Positions 34,001 to 44,019 of a stretch of DNA of 64,000 nt are shown here, piece by piece. This stretch comes from Orbilia blumenaviensis. Its lineage: Eukaryota > Ascomycota > Orbiliomycetes > Orbiliales > Orbiliaceae. Under the pieces are notes generated by a model. That model worked only from the letters and a program-made list of their open reading frames with translations, did not search any database and was not told the origin of the DNA. The DNA is taken from positions 3,410,001-3,474,000 of the forward strand of contig JAVHNS010000003.1 in assembly GCA_036872755.1 (NCBI GenBank), read 5' to 3'. A program made the translations under genes and the position numbers. Within the stretch, counting starts at the first letter, position 1. Each line of letters opens with the position of its first letter.

Positions 34001-34473
34001 TTAGGGCAGGTGCCGAGGCGGAACCCTTGCCTTCGAACCCTATTAGCGATGGTGACAGGGTGATACAAGACAACAAGTGTGCAGATGGCTCCCCAGAATG
34101 TGCAGCATTAACAGTCCACAGCGCCATAGGCAGTTTCTGGGGAATGGTCCGCGATGTATGGAATCTCTTAGCTATATGGAGCCTATGGATCATATTTCGT
34201 AAATATTCTGACATGCAAAGACGTACGGAAACGCCTATTCCAAGCACAATTGGAGTAGCTTTTTCGGACGCTAAATTAATCTCTCCCGCCCCTAGTGACC
34301 AAGTCGAGCTTCCGATTTCAACCGTCGAGTCTGTTAAATTAGTCCGAAAAGCTGTTAGAACTAATGAGTTGGATTTAAAAACTCTTGTCCGTTGCTACAG
34401 GGTTCATGGTATCATGCATGGTGAGGAAATTCTCTTGTTCGATGATCTGGAGTACGGTGTTAGGCTTGAGTAA
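31031..34473 (+). CDS. NACHT-type NLR (STAND NTPase) with ankyrin-like tail, 2 exons, about 1122 aa
   Basis: Exon 1 is 31031-31446 and exon 2 is 31521-34473. The only junction that keeps the frame uses AAG|GCAAGT and CTAG, a GC-AG intron of 74 bp with a CTAAC branch. The N-terminus MEPLAAVGLASAIITFVDFS matches the hydrophobic start common in fungal STAND proteins (HeLo-like/Ses-type N-domains). A P-loop GKPGSGKST lies at about residues 308-316, and a Walker B CLLIDGLDEF at about 430 is followed by a sensor SSRPD. A single ankyrin-like unit (LLLTASYHGNLALVGYLLNNG) lies near 805-830, then a poorly structured tail with a duplicated NPKMDL. Fungal NLRs act in self/non-self recognition and programmed cell death; that role is inferred from the family. 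The tail may be degraded ankyrin repeats. Confidence 0.85.
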
Positions 34474-35907
34474 TGTTAGCGTCGCTTTTATTATTGCTTC
34501 TACCATCTGTATCCCATGAATTTATGAATACTCTCCATCGCATGACTTAACGAAATTTATTGCTCTCCTCTATGAAACCAAGCGTCTGGCCTATGAGGTA
34601 ATACATGATCTTGTGGGTTTGTAAAATTTTGAGAACCTGTACCAAGAATTGTAACTCCTATTCACCAGACCGCGAAATCGGGCACCATTCATGACCAGGT
34701 TTCTTATACCCGGTGGTGAACCAGAGTACCTATTCTACCAAGATCCCAAACAACAATCCAATCCAAAATAAATTTAGGTGGTTGAAATGCCTTAATAGCG
34801 TGGGAAACCCTTGGTTTGTCCAACTATCGAGGTACAGCAGGGACAGGGATGGTTCGGCCGCGTCGCTATACTAAGGACCTTGTGGAGGTGACCTTAACTT
34901 AAGGGCTTGAATGAAGTAAGACGGCTGTGACCATGCCAGTCCACTTTGTTCCTGAAGCGTCGTATGCTACGAGACTACTATTAGTGCTAGTATGTATGAC
35001 TTTTGAATTTCAAAAGCTGAAATCAAGATAGCCTAGCTTTAATTTCGCCCAAGCCGATGTATAGCTATATAGTTGCTGGTTGCCGCAGCTCCATAGAATT
35101 ACCAGCAGCCGACAAAAGATACGACTAGCTCGATACATAGTTGTAGAGAGTCGTGCCCTTTAACATGCATACTGGTAGCCTAGGTATAGACTCAAGAGAA
35201 AATCTATACTTATGCTGGCTCTCTGATAACTATTAGTAAATCTATAGAAATTGTTGGAATTTTGAGATCAACACATTTTACAATCTTAACAACTCCAAGC
35301 TTCTCATACTGGATACCTGAATATTCCTATACGCGGGTCCTGGGGCCCTTCCACGGCCTTACAACTTATAACGATATTGCATCAACACTAGGACAACTTC
35401 ATAAAAGGACGATTTTGGAAATAATTTTTCCTCAAGGAGTAAATAGGGCGTCTGCACCGACGGGAGGCTTCCCGATGATTTGCGAACTATGAGTAGTTAG
35501 GTCACTGTTGTGATATATATTGACCTGGAGCCAAGCCGGGACATTCGACAGGGAATAATTTCCACCAATCACTGCACGGCCCCCTTGCAGATACCGGTAT
35601 ACCTACAATGGAATACTCTAATAGCGATAGCCTCGAGCAAGGAAATGGTGAAGAGCCATGAATGAAGGATACCGTTTTACAATACCTTTACTCTGACTAG
35701 CATATCTGTAGTCCACGACGCTCCTTACAACAAATATATAACGACAATATTAACCCCATATACATGCCTTTTGCTCTAGGAATAGTTTTTCGACAGTATC
35801 TAATCTAAAGCTCCCCTTCCGCTACCTAAGTCTGTGTAATTATCTTATTTCGTTTATTCTTGTATTCTACTTGGCAGAACCCTTGAGTCTCTCAATAGTG
35901 CAAAGCG
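34474..35907. other. Gene-free stretch
   Basis: Intergenic, AT-rich, between the NLR and the LPMO gene; the last few hundred bases should contain the LPMO promoter. The short ORF at 35262-35492 has no coding features. Confidence 0.4.
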
Positions 35908-36859
35908 ATGTGGGTAAAGCAGCTATTTGCGGTTACCATTGCGGCCACTACAGTGGCTGCCCACGGATACGTGAGGGATTGGACGATAGGAGGCAAAACA
36001 TACGTCACACTTTTGCCCGCCGGGAGTCCAAACTTCACCGCTCCAGTCGAAGGGATCGGTAAGTAATACTAGATTTTATAATTCCACCGTTGAAACCCGT
36101 AGTTCTAATGTCCATCATTTTTCATAGGCCGTGCCCTATTAAATGGCGACTATCCAATGACGGAGCCTCTAAGCAACGCTATGGCTTGTAACGTCGGAGC
36201 ATATCCTGCACCAAAATATGCTAATGTAACTGCCGGAACAAACGTCACCGCGCGCTGGACCTCGTGGCCGCATGTTGGGCCGATTTATACTTATATGGCA
36301 TACTGTCCGAATGGTAAAGACTGTTCTGACTTTTATGGATGGGAAAAGGCGGCGTGGTTTAAGATTGGTAGGAATAATTTAGATGCTTTTAATAGATTTT
36401 GTCTTGACTAATAACTGCGATAGAGGAAACGGCTTTTGTACCTTACGTCTTTGACTGGAACCCCAGCGGCGTAGCCTGGGCAACCCAAAAGATGTACGAC
36501 GATGGCATGAAATGGACCTTCCAGATCCCTAAATGCATTAAAAACGGACCATACCTAATTCGCCATGAGACAATGGCGATACATAATTCTCAGGTCCTTG
36601 GAGGAGCGCAATTTTATCCTAATTGCGCGCAGGTGTGGGTTAGTGGTGGGACTGGGAAATTGAAGCCGAAGCTTGTGAAGCTTCCCGGCGATATCCAGCC
36701 TACCGATCCTGGGGTTCTTTTCGAGAGGAAGGATTTGCCGTTTGATTATACTGTTCCGTAAGTGTGACACAACTTCGTAGGGATTAACTGCATTGGTAAA
36801 TCTTTACTAACTCGTGGGCGGAAAACAGTGGATCCAGGCCCATTGTATGCCCGAGTTAG
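35908..36859 (+). CDS. Secreted AA9 lytic polysaccharide monooxygenase, 4 exons, 251 aa
   Basis: Exons: 35908-36058, 36128-36367, 36424-36757, 36829-36859. All four junctions are in phase and the introns are 56-71 bp; the last has an ACTAAC branch. An 18-residue signal peptide ends VAA|HGYV, so cleavage exposes His19 as the N-terminal copper ligand. The second copper histidine is in WPHVGP (about 99), the outer-sphere His in LIRHE (about 178) and the axial Tyr in QFYPNC (about 195). AA9 enzymes oxidatively cut cellulose or hemicellulose outside the cell, using a copper centre and a reductant. There is no cellulose-binding module; the protein ends soon after the core (GSRPIVCPS). This is the best-supported function in the window; the exact substrate cannot be read from sequence. 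Confidence 0.93.
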
Positions 36860-37047
36860 TATGCATGACAGGTTTTGTCTCAACAAAAACCACTCTTATG
36901 CTGGCACCTCACTGTAAAATTGAGCGCCTTAGATGCGTTAAAACATCATGACGTCTGGATACAAACCGGGTATCTACAGAGCATGTTCTAGTCCTGAGTT
37001 TGATAGAGACATGGGCAAGTCAAGCTAGAATACATCGCGCCATTTTC

Positions 37048-38415
37048 CTATATCCACCCCTGTAAAAGACAAGTAATCGCTCTCTCATCTTCCCCGCTGA
37101 TAGGGACATACGGCCAATCTTCGTATATTTTCTCGTGGTGCCACCTAAATATATGCTTTGCCAGTACCCGGGTCCCGTTAATTTGATAACCTCTTGTTGA
37201 GTTTTTGCGTTTCTTGGCATAACTGTAGATCTCGTCCCCAGTTAAATATTCACAATACGGACATTGTCGGGGCTTATTTAGTGATACGCCTTCTGGTAGT
37301 GTTACTGATTCAGTCACCCATTTGAGGAATTGATATTTAATCCACCTAGGGATTCGCCACACCGGTGGGCTGCCTATAGCTTCAGGCTCCACGGGCTGTA
37401 TAAGACTTTCAATAAGCCCATCCGAGTCGATGTTTTTATCCCGTAAAGTAGGGGTTAAGTCCTCCATTGCGACGTATAAACCCCAGACAGTCTCAAGCAA
37501 ATACTTTGCGGAGCCTATTTTGTGATGGCTCGGGTGGCCCCAAACTATGGCAGGACTAGGTGGCTCTTCCCGTAAGGCGTCCGCAGCTTCCTCCAGCCAT
37601 TGCTTGAAATCATCCACTGACTGACACCTGTGAAGATTTTCAAAAACTGGGGACCCATAACGTCGGCAAAGAAGGTGTAACAATCTCGGTGTCGTCTCGG
37701 AGAACCTCTTGAAACGGACGCTTGCGTCGTCGACTGGGCCCTCCTGAATTGCCCTATCGATGTCTCTTACGAGTAGACAGTCATTACTTTCAGAGCTAAG
37801 ATAGGCACTCTGAGACTTGAATATGATACTCAAGTTGGGATCGAAATGATAGTCGCCATAATGGCTTTCAATAGACTCACGGTCACCTTTTTTAACAGAA
37901 CGATAGTCAATCTTCAGCCACCTCCTAAATAGGTTCAAGGCGTTGTACTCACGGAAATATATTCCTACGCAGTCAGGGCATATCCATTTATAGAATATGC
38001 GACCCCGGTAGGTGTCAAAGCAATCCCTTTGGGATAGACACATCTGACAACCATATAATTCCCCATTTAGTATCATTTTTACTCTTTTAAAATGGTTTCC
38101 CGGGTCATCTTCCATCCCCTTATTTTTGGTGGGGCGATTGTCTGGCCAATTGGGCAAAGGTTCTTCCCATCGTGCCCAGGACCAATCCTTCGGGTACTGT
38201 TCTAATTGAAGAGGTCGTGGTAGTGCATTGGGCGATAGAAAATGCCACCAAATTGTCTGCGCTTCTGGACCGAGTCGGTAGTGCAGAGAATGGCAACAGT
38301 TTCTAAGCGCGAAAACATCAAAAAGAGTCAAATACGTTGCTATTTCAACCAGCAGCTCCTGCGGAAGTCGGAAGAGGATCGGTAGCGGATCGCGGGGCTC
38401 CATCGGTGTTCCCAT
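37048..38415 (-). CDS. F-box protein with zinc-binding Cys/His motifs, 455 aa
   Basis: Intronless from ATG. The F-box is at about residues 14-50 (LFRLPQELLVEIATYLTLFD, then LRNCCHSLHYRL). A CQMC pair at about 123-126 and a CPDC pair at about 146-149 form a likely four-cysteine zinc site. Near the C-terminus CPYC is followed about 35 residues later by HIFRWHHEKIY, a possible C2H2-like site. This pairing of an F-box with Cys/His motifs is seen in fungal F-box proteins of unknown role. It is convergent with the LPMO gene, about 190 bp away. Confidence 0.8.
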   Translation of the reverse strand: MGTPMEPRDPLPILFRLPQELLVEIATYLTLFDVFALRNCCHSLHYRLGPEAQTIWWHFLSPNALPRPLQLEQYPKDWSWARWEEPLPNWPDNRPTKNKGMEDDPGNHFKRVKMILNGELYGCQMCLSQRDCFDTYRGRIFYKWICPDCVGIYFREYNALNLFRRWLKIDYRSVKKGDRESIESHYGDYHFDPNLSIIFKSQSAYLSSESNDCLLVRDIDRAIQEGPVDDASVRFKRFSETTPRLLHLLCRRYGSPVFENLHRCQSVDDFKQWLEEAADALREEPPSPAIVWGHPSHHKIGSAKYLLETVWGLYVAMEDLTPTLRDKNIDSDGLIESLIQPVEPEAIGSPPVWRIPRWIKYQFLKWVTESVTLPEGVSLNKPRQCPYCEYLTGDEIYSYAKKRKNSTRGYQINGTRVLAKHIFRWHHEKIYEDWPYVPISGEDERAITCLLQGWI

Positions 38416-39213
38416 CGCGGGCTTGGTGACAGAAGCTAGGGAGTAATTTTGTTGGTGTTGACTTTAAGCCCGCTATTCCAGGCCGTGCCAAAAGTTGTTC
38501 GCCATTTTTTTTTTGGGGTTTGTTCAAAATTTCCCAATTGGGAATAGTGTGAAGTAGAGGCTCGACCGCCGAGCGTGCAGAAGTGCCGGTGCCAGATCCT
38601 CCACCAGAGCGACCGTCGGGCCAAATGTCACCAAAATTTCGGGATTTAACCTTTATTATGGATAGAAATGATATCGGGAATTGTTTTGATGGAATCTCGT
38701 CGGTTATTGTGAGGGCTCATAACCTGTTGATGGGGGTGAGTGCGATGATTGTTGTCATCTTCTATTCTGCTAACTAGCTCTATTTACATGCGGGCACAAC
38801 ACACACACTAACACTCTCTCTCTCTAACAGTGGAAGCCTTAAAATCCCGACACAAAGTGCAAACGCGTCAACAATGGTGACCCAGTTTGCGTTGTGATAA
38901 TGACTATAGGCCATGCATACTCCTACTCCTTGTCGACCGGCGACGATGAGCTGATAATGATAGCCTATACTGTGATGGCAACAGTAAAAGCGCAATTAAT
39001 ATTCGAATATATGACAATTTCCCCGTGATAGGTTATTTCTGACAAGCGATTGAGCCACTTGAGCATCGCGGTACTGGCGCCCTGGCCAAGACAACACATT
39101 TAGTTTTGTTGGATTCTGATTACCCAGGTCTTGGGCTGAATTAGGGCTGAATTAAAAGCTAAGCCGCATGACACCTCGACAGCGGAGCCTGCTATCACCG
39201 CTACCTTCCCTTG
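38416..39213. other. Divergent intergenic stretch
   Basis: Between two F-box genes that point away from each other. It contains a T-run at 38507-38515 and an ACACAC/CTCTCT low-complexity patch near 38800-38825. No gene is supported. Confidence 0.4.
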
Positions 39214-40134
39214 ATGGCTTCATCCCTTCCAACTGAGCTGTGGTTCAGCATAATCTCTCATCTCTCCTACGAAGACTCAAACTTCCGTCTGAAATATGTG
39301 AACAAATACTTCCACCATCTCATCTGTGAGATGACAATCCACCGACTTCCGCTACATCTATGGGAGAAAGTTTTCGAGTATCTAGACTATATCGCCCTCC
39401 TCAGAGTAGGGTCTTTATGCAAGTCTTTCCGTGGAAGGATTGAATACTCGAAGTCTCAGAAAATTAAAGTGGCTAGGTTTCGAGAACCCCTAGTCCCACC
39501 AAATTTGTTGCCTCCCCACACCAAGTTCACCCTTCATCCGATCATCGAAAGCCTTCGAGTGCATGAAACGCCAGCTAGGGCATTCACCCGCAAGAGGTAC
39601 CACACGCCAGAAGATGGCTCACAGAGGGCTATTGAGCTGTCCCGTCTTCGTCTTGATAAACATCCAGCCATGCTGGAGAATATCACATCCCCTCCAATTG
39701 AACTATATCAGTTAAGCAATTGGCAAGTAGGCAGGGGAAGCGGCTATGGTGGATCTGTCGAAATTCCAAAGCCCGTTACCGTCTACCAAGTGATACATCA
39801 CGTGATGGAAGTTGTGGATGCAAGCTCGTCAGGGGGCTACATTACTGCCCTTACTCAGGGGTTGAGGAGCTTAATTGGCGGCAGGACGCATTTATTTAGA
39901 ATGCCGGGTGGAGTACGAGATTATAAATTTGTTGAATATGGAGCAGCGGTACTCTTTATGTATATAACGGATGATGTTTTGCATGTACCCGAGGGACGGG
40001 ATGACTGGAGTGAAGAAGAGGAACAGGAGGAACAGGAACAGGAACAGGAGGAGGAAGAGCAGGAAGGGGAGGAGCAGGAAGAAGACTTAATTTCGTTCTT
40101 TCGGAGGATGATCAGTGCGTATTCCGGCCACTAG
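39214..40134 (+). CDS. Protein with two F-box-like motifs, 306 aa
   Basis: The first ATG is at 39214 (three bases after an open TTG). Two F-box-like motifs follow each other directly: SLPTELWFSIISHLSYED with LKYVNKYFHHLI at about residues 4-38, and RLPLHLWEKVFEYLDYIA with VGSLCKSFRGRI at about 45-76. The body contains a VEIPKPVTVYQVIHHVMEVV block. The C-terminus is a strongly acidic glutamate/glutamine tract (about residues 265-290), then a short hydrophobic end. Whether both motifs bind SKP1 is unknown; the first could be a remnant of duplication. Confidence 0.75.
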   Translation: MASSLPTELWFSIISHLSYEDSNFRLKYVNKYFHHLICEMTIHRLPLHLWEKVFEYLDYIALLRVGSLCKSFRGRIEYSKSQKIKVARFREPLVPPNLLPPHTKFTLHPIIESLRVHETPARAFTRKRYHTPEDGSQRAIELSRLRLDKHPAMLENITSPPIELYQLSNWQVGRGSGYGGSVEIPKPVTVYQVIHHVMEVVDASSSGGYITALTQGLRSLIGGRTHLFRMPGGVRDYKFVEYGAAVLFMYITDDVLHVPEGRDDWSEEEEQEEQEQEQEEEEQEGEEQEEDLISFFRRMISAYSGH

Positions 40135-40534
40135 GGCTTGCCTTGGGGTCAAGTTTCTCCCTATATAGCACCAAGATCCTTTGATTTTAACGACCTGAGG
40201 GTCGAGATTTTATGGAATTAGATAAGCCTGTTTAAAAGCTAATGCATAACGGTAATTAACTCCATCGAGTAACTTTTAGCCATTGAGTCAAATACTATCG
40301 GACCTGAAAAATATATTAAGCAGGTTTAAGCCCCCACTAAACTCCTATCTTACATTGATAATTGGAAATCTTCCGTGCAGCTGTATTCAAAGAATAATGT
40401 CAACAAACGAGGCTACGTCATTCCAAAAACGAACAAATATACGAACAGAAAAAGTCAACTCAAAAAACAAAAAACGCGCTTTAGACACCATATCCTTGCT
40501 TATATATACCGTGAATACCCTGTAGACAATCAAC
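40135..40534. other. Convergent intergenic stretch
   Basis: Between the double-F-box gene and the secreted-protein gene, which converge. Nothing beyond presumed 3' UTRs is seen. Confidence 0.4.
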
Positions 40535-41266
40535 TTAAATGATAAGTCCAGCAAGAGCAGCACTCAGCCCGATAAGAAGACCGTCTAAGAGCCTGCGAAC
40601 CAACTCAAGGAGATTATCGACAACGGGTACAAGAGCGAGTAGGAGGCCTGAAAGAGCAGCAACAAGCCCGCTAAGAGTTCCAGCCAGGAGCGCTTCTACA
40701 GAGAGAGTCAGCATTGTAATTTTTTAAGAAAATAATGAGAGTCGAAGCTTACTAAGTCCCAAAGCTGTAATGACAGCATTCAAAGTTCCAGAGATCTCGA
40801 GTAGGAGGAGCGTTACGAGATTGGCAAGATCAGTTGGAGCTGCTTGTCGAGCAACAATTACGTCGCGGGTGGCGAGTGGGGCGGCTGTGCTGATTTTGGT
40901 AGTAGTACCGGTTATGATAGCAGTAAGTTGTTGGAGAAGGGCGTTGATTTCAAGAGTAGCAGCAGTGCTCTCGATAACGGTAACGGGGTCAGAAAGACCG
41001 GCGGTGGTGGCATCTGTTCACCGTATTGTATTAGTATAGGGTTTAATATACCCTAATGGTAATTGCTAGCGCTGCTTACTAATTTTCCCGGTAACAGCTT
41101 GGACCTCATCGAAGAGGTCTTTGACAAAACCGATGGCAGTACCGAGATCGGGGGCCCGCTTTTGGATGGGCGCGAGTTCGCGCTTCTCCACTGGAATAAC
41201 CACAGCGGAGGTAAAGAAGGAGCCCAATAGGCCGAAAACAATGACAGAGGAGCTGAAGAACTTCAT
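40535..41266 (-). CDS. Small secreted hydrophobic protein, 3 exons, 202 aa
   Basis: Exons: 41266-41080, 41013-40753, 40695-40535. Introns of 66 and 57 bp have GTAAGC donors and CAG and TAG acceptors and are all in phase. The N-terminus MKFFSSSVIVFGLLGSFFTSA is a clear signal peptide. It is followed by two Lys-Arg sites (PVEKR and PIQKR), typical of Kex2 processing, so a short propeptide is likely. The mature part lacks cysteine and is rich in Ala, Leu, Thr and Val. The last exon carries repeated Leu/Ala/Gly stretches (AALSGLLLAL). The layout resembles hydrophobic surface-binding or cell-wall-type secreted proteins, but no family can be named with confidence. Confidence 0.75.
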
Positions 41267-44019
41267 TTTGAATTAAGTGAAATCTCTCAAGGTATTAAGA
41301 ATAATTTTGTTATATATGAGTTGCAAGAGAGAAGGAAATGTCTATATAGACAAAGAGTTGAATGAAATATAACAATATGGGAGCTTTTTAGAGACCTTTG
41401 CTGGACTGGATGCTAATGCGAAAGAGATAGTACTCCGTGACTGATGGATTTGGAGCGCTACTTATAATTTTCGAGGCTGTGGGATCTAAACTAAAAGTTC
41501 ATCACCAACAAGAGCAACTTGCTTCCGACATGCAGGTATCCGTCGCATGCTAAAACCTGGACACCGTCCTTGGTACCTTCCAGTCGTCATAGCTCTACAC
41601 ATTTTCTTCTCCAGTGAGGGAAGAACATAACAATTTGGCAGTCTTAACATTACCTCGCACCATCCTTCCAATATTTTCGCACGCCGGTGATCTCTTACGC
41701 CGGCGACTACTTCTTAAATTCGACGTACGTCAGAGGACCATATATGTAGACGATCTTAAGAGTTGAGGCCAACTAAGACCCGGTTTTCGCGCAAGATTGG
41801 GTTTTACCAAAGCCAATTGCATCGATCGATATATTGCAAGCGGTCAGTGAACTGCCTGCCTGCCTGCAGGGAGGAGCCTAGAAATTATACCAGATCTTCA
41901 ACTCTGTTATAAAGTAGATGACCGTAGGCCTATCGAAGAGATTACACGTTGGGCGCGAAACCAAGGACAGAAAATCATGTTTGACCATCAAAAACCCAAA
42001 AACCCCGGATACTATAGACGGGGAGTCTCAGGGGTATATGCTATTCGGTACATTCCGCATGCGATCGACGCACCGAAGCCTTCTAACTTTATATTCGGCA
42101 GCGCATGTCGGCGAGAACATTACACGGTGCCACTGCGAAGCCTGCGCATGCTCCACTCGAAAACAGTACCGCCATGGAATTCCGGAAACTTAAAAAGTCA
42201 ACCCTCCAGTATCTTACCAGGGCTCCCCTGTCGCCACACCTTCATGTCGAGCCAACGCTTTTGAAATTGGGATCAGCGAAAGTCGAGCATCAAACAGCTG
42301 TTCTTCGTCCCGCCTCAACGATCGCCGTGGGCTGTAAAATTTCAGTACCGACCGTTAGAAACCACCCCTTTTCGCCTTTTTGTTTTTCGCATAAGATCGA
42401 TGTCGTGTTTACGAGTCGTGATCTTTTATAATTCCAACTCGCCGCTGTCATACAGATGTCAACCTTTTCTTTCTGCGGGGTAGCATATTTTGTCTTTTTT
42501 CACAATTAATATTGCAATCGAACTCGATTGAGTGACGTCGTGCCGGTCTCCATCCCTCTCGCTTGGGCTGTCGGGGAAATTATAAACCCCAGCCATCTCT
42601 CGCCACAGCCGTTACCAATCATCTTCACAGAACTGATCATACGCCACCAACAACCCTAACGCCACCTGCAAATACTTGGCACACAAGCCAGGGTCAAAAA
42701 CCAGGGGCTTCCCGGCGCAGGTCCATAAGATCGTCGTGATAAAACGGTTGACACTATGAATTCATAAACTGGTTTCCGGTGGGGTATCGTCATCTTCAAC
42801 GAGGTGCTTGAATTGTTGGAATACCCATTGGCTTCCTTATTTTAGAGTTTTGACATCAACTACACATATGAATAGCTATTTATAAAAGGATGGCAAAAAC
42901 GGTAAATTCATACATGACACAATCGGGATTCCAAAGTTCGCCATCCACTTAATTTTTCCAAGCGAGGAACATGAAGACGTTAAATAAAAACAATAACCCC
43001 CCCGGAAAAATATCTTATCACAGGGGAAACCCAATATCAAACACAAATCGAAGCGAGCGTTGACATGGGAATGCACGGAGCGTTGACATGGGAATGCACG
43101 GAGCGTTGACGTTGGAATGACATCTGTCATACCTTCCCGAAACAGTGCCATTCCTTCTTTTGGCCCTTAAATTTGTGCGACGCATACTTGACCTCATCCC
43201 CAACGCGCCGTGTTGGGGATCGATCGTCGCTTATGACCGCCGGGAGACCGTAGCTATGGCTGGACAGAAGCATCGGAGAAATGGAGATCGAAGGTCCTTA
43301 GCCTATAATTATGTATGAGATGGTGTGGGCGAGGTGATTGCTCACAGTTGGTAGCCCAACTCGAACTTAACCCGGTTTTCATCACGCTATCCGGAACACA
43401 ATCTCACCATTACTGAAGCCTAAATTGTAAAGGTTTCGGGACCTGGGTCTAGATCGGTCACTATTTTTGGGGAATTTTATTTACAGCTATTTTCAAGATC
43501 GTGAGTTTGCACCTATAAGTTACCTACCGAGCATATGCACACAATTACAGTCGGGACCCGACAAGATTACGTATAGAACACCGCACCCATGATGATATTT
43601 ACAGTCGTTCTTAGTATACCCATGAAACTCTACAGTAACATTATCACGGTCACAGTCAGAAGAGTAATTATAATTTAACGGGAATAATTTGCCTTTGTCA
43701 TTAATCTAAAATCACAAGTATCATCCAGTGGTGACATGATCCTAGCCATATACTACCAGCCATTCCTCCCTTTTTTTTTTTTTTTTTGAAAATACTTTGA
43801 ACGCAACGCAAAAACATACACACAGAGAACAGACCCCGATGATGCCCTCTACTCCGAGAGGTGAATCTTCGCCCTTTCATAGCATTCAAAAGTATGTGGA
43901 ATACTCATGAACGCCTAAAGGGGTCGTCTTGACTCCTTAAGAATAGGGTGTGCATCAGAATCATAAAATAAAAACAAAAAACGCAAGCTATGCAGAAAAT
44001 CATAGTAATTAACTAGAGG
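41267..44019. other. Gene-free stretch with a small tandem repeat
   Basis: Upstream part: promoter side of the secreted-protein gene. Overlapping plus-strand ORFs at 41918-42431 have no coding features. A 23-bp tandem repeat lies at 43055-43119. A 17-T run lies near 43770-43787. No gene is supported. Confidence 0.4.
43055..43119. repeat. 23-bp tandem repeat, about 2.8 copies
   Basis: Two perfect copies of GAGCGTTGACATGGGAATGC (plus ACG) are followed by a third, partial and mutated copy. Confidence 0.85.

Noticed and set aside
41918..42431. Plus-strand gene in the 41-44 kb gap
   Set aside because: Three overlapping frames with no domain, no splice sites that join them and no coding bias.
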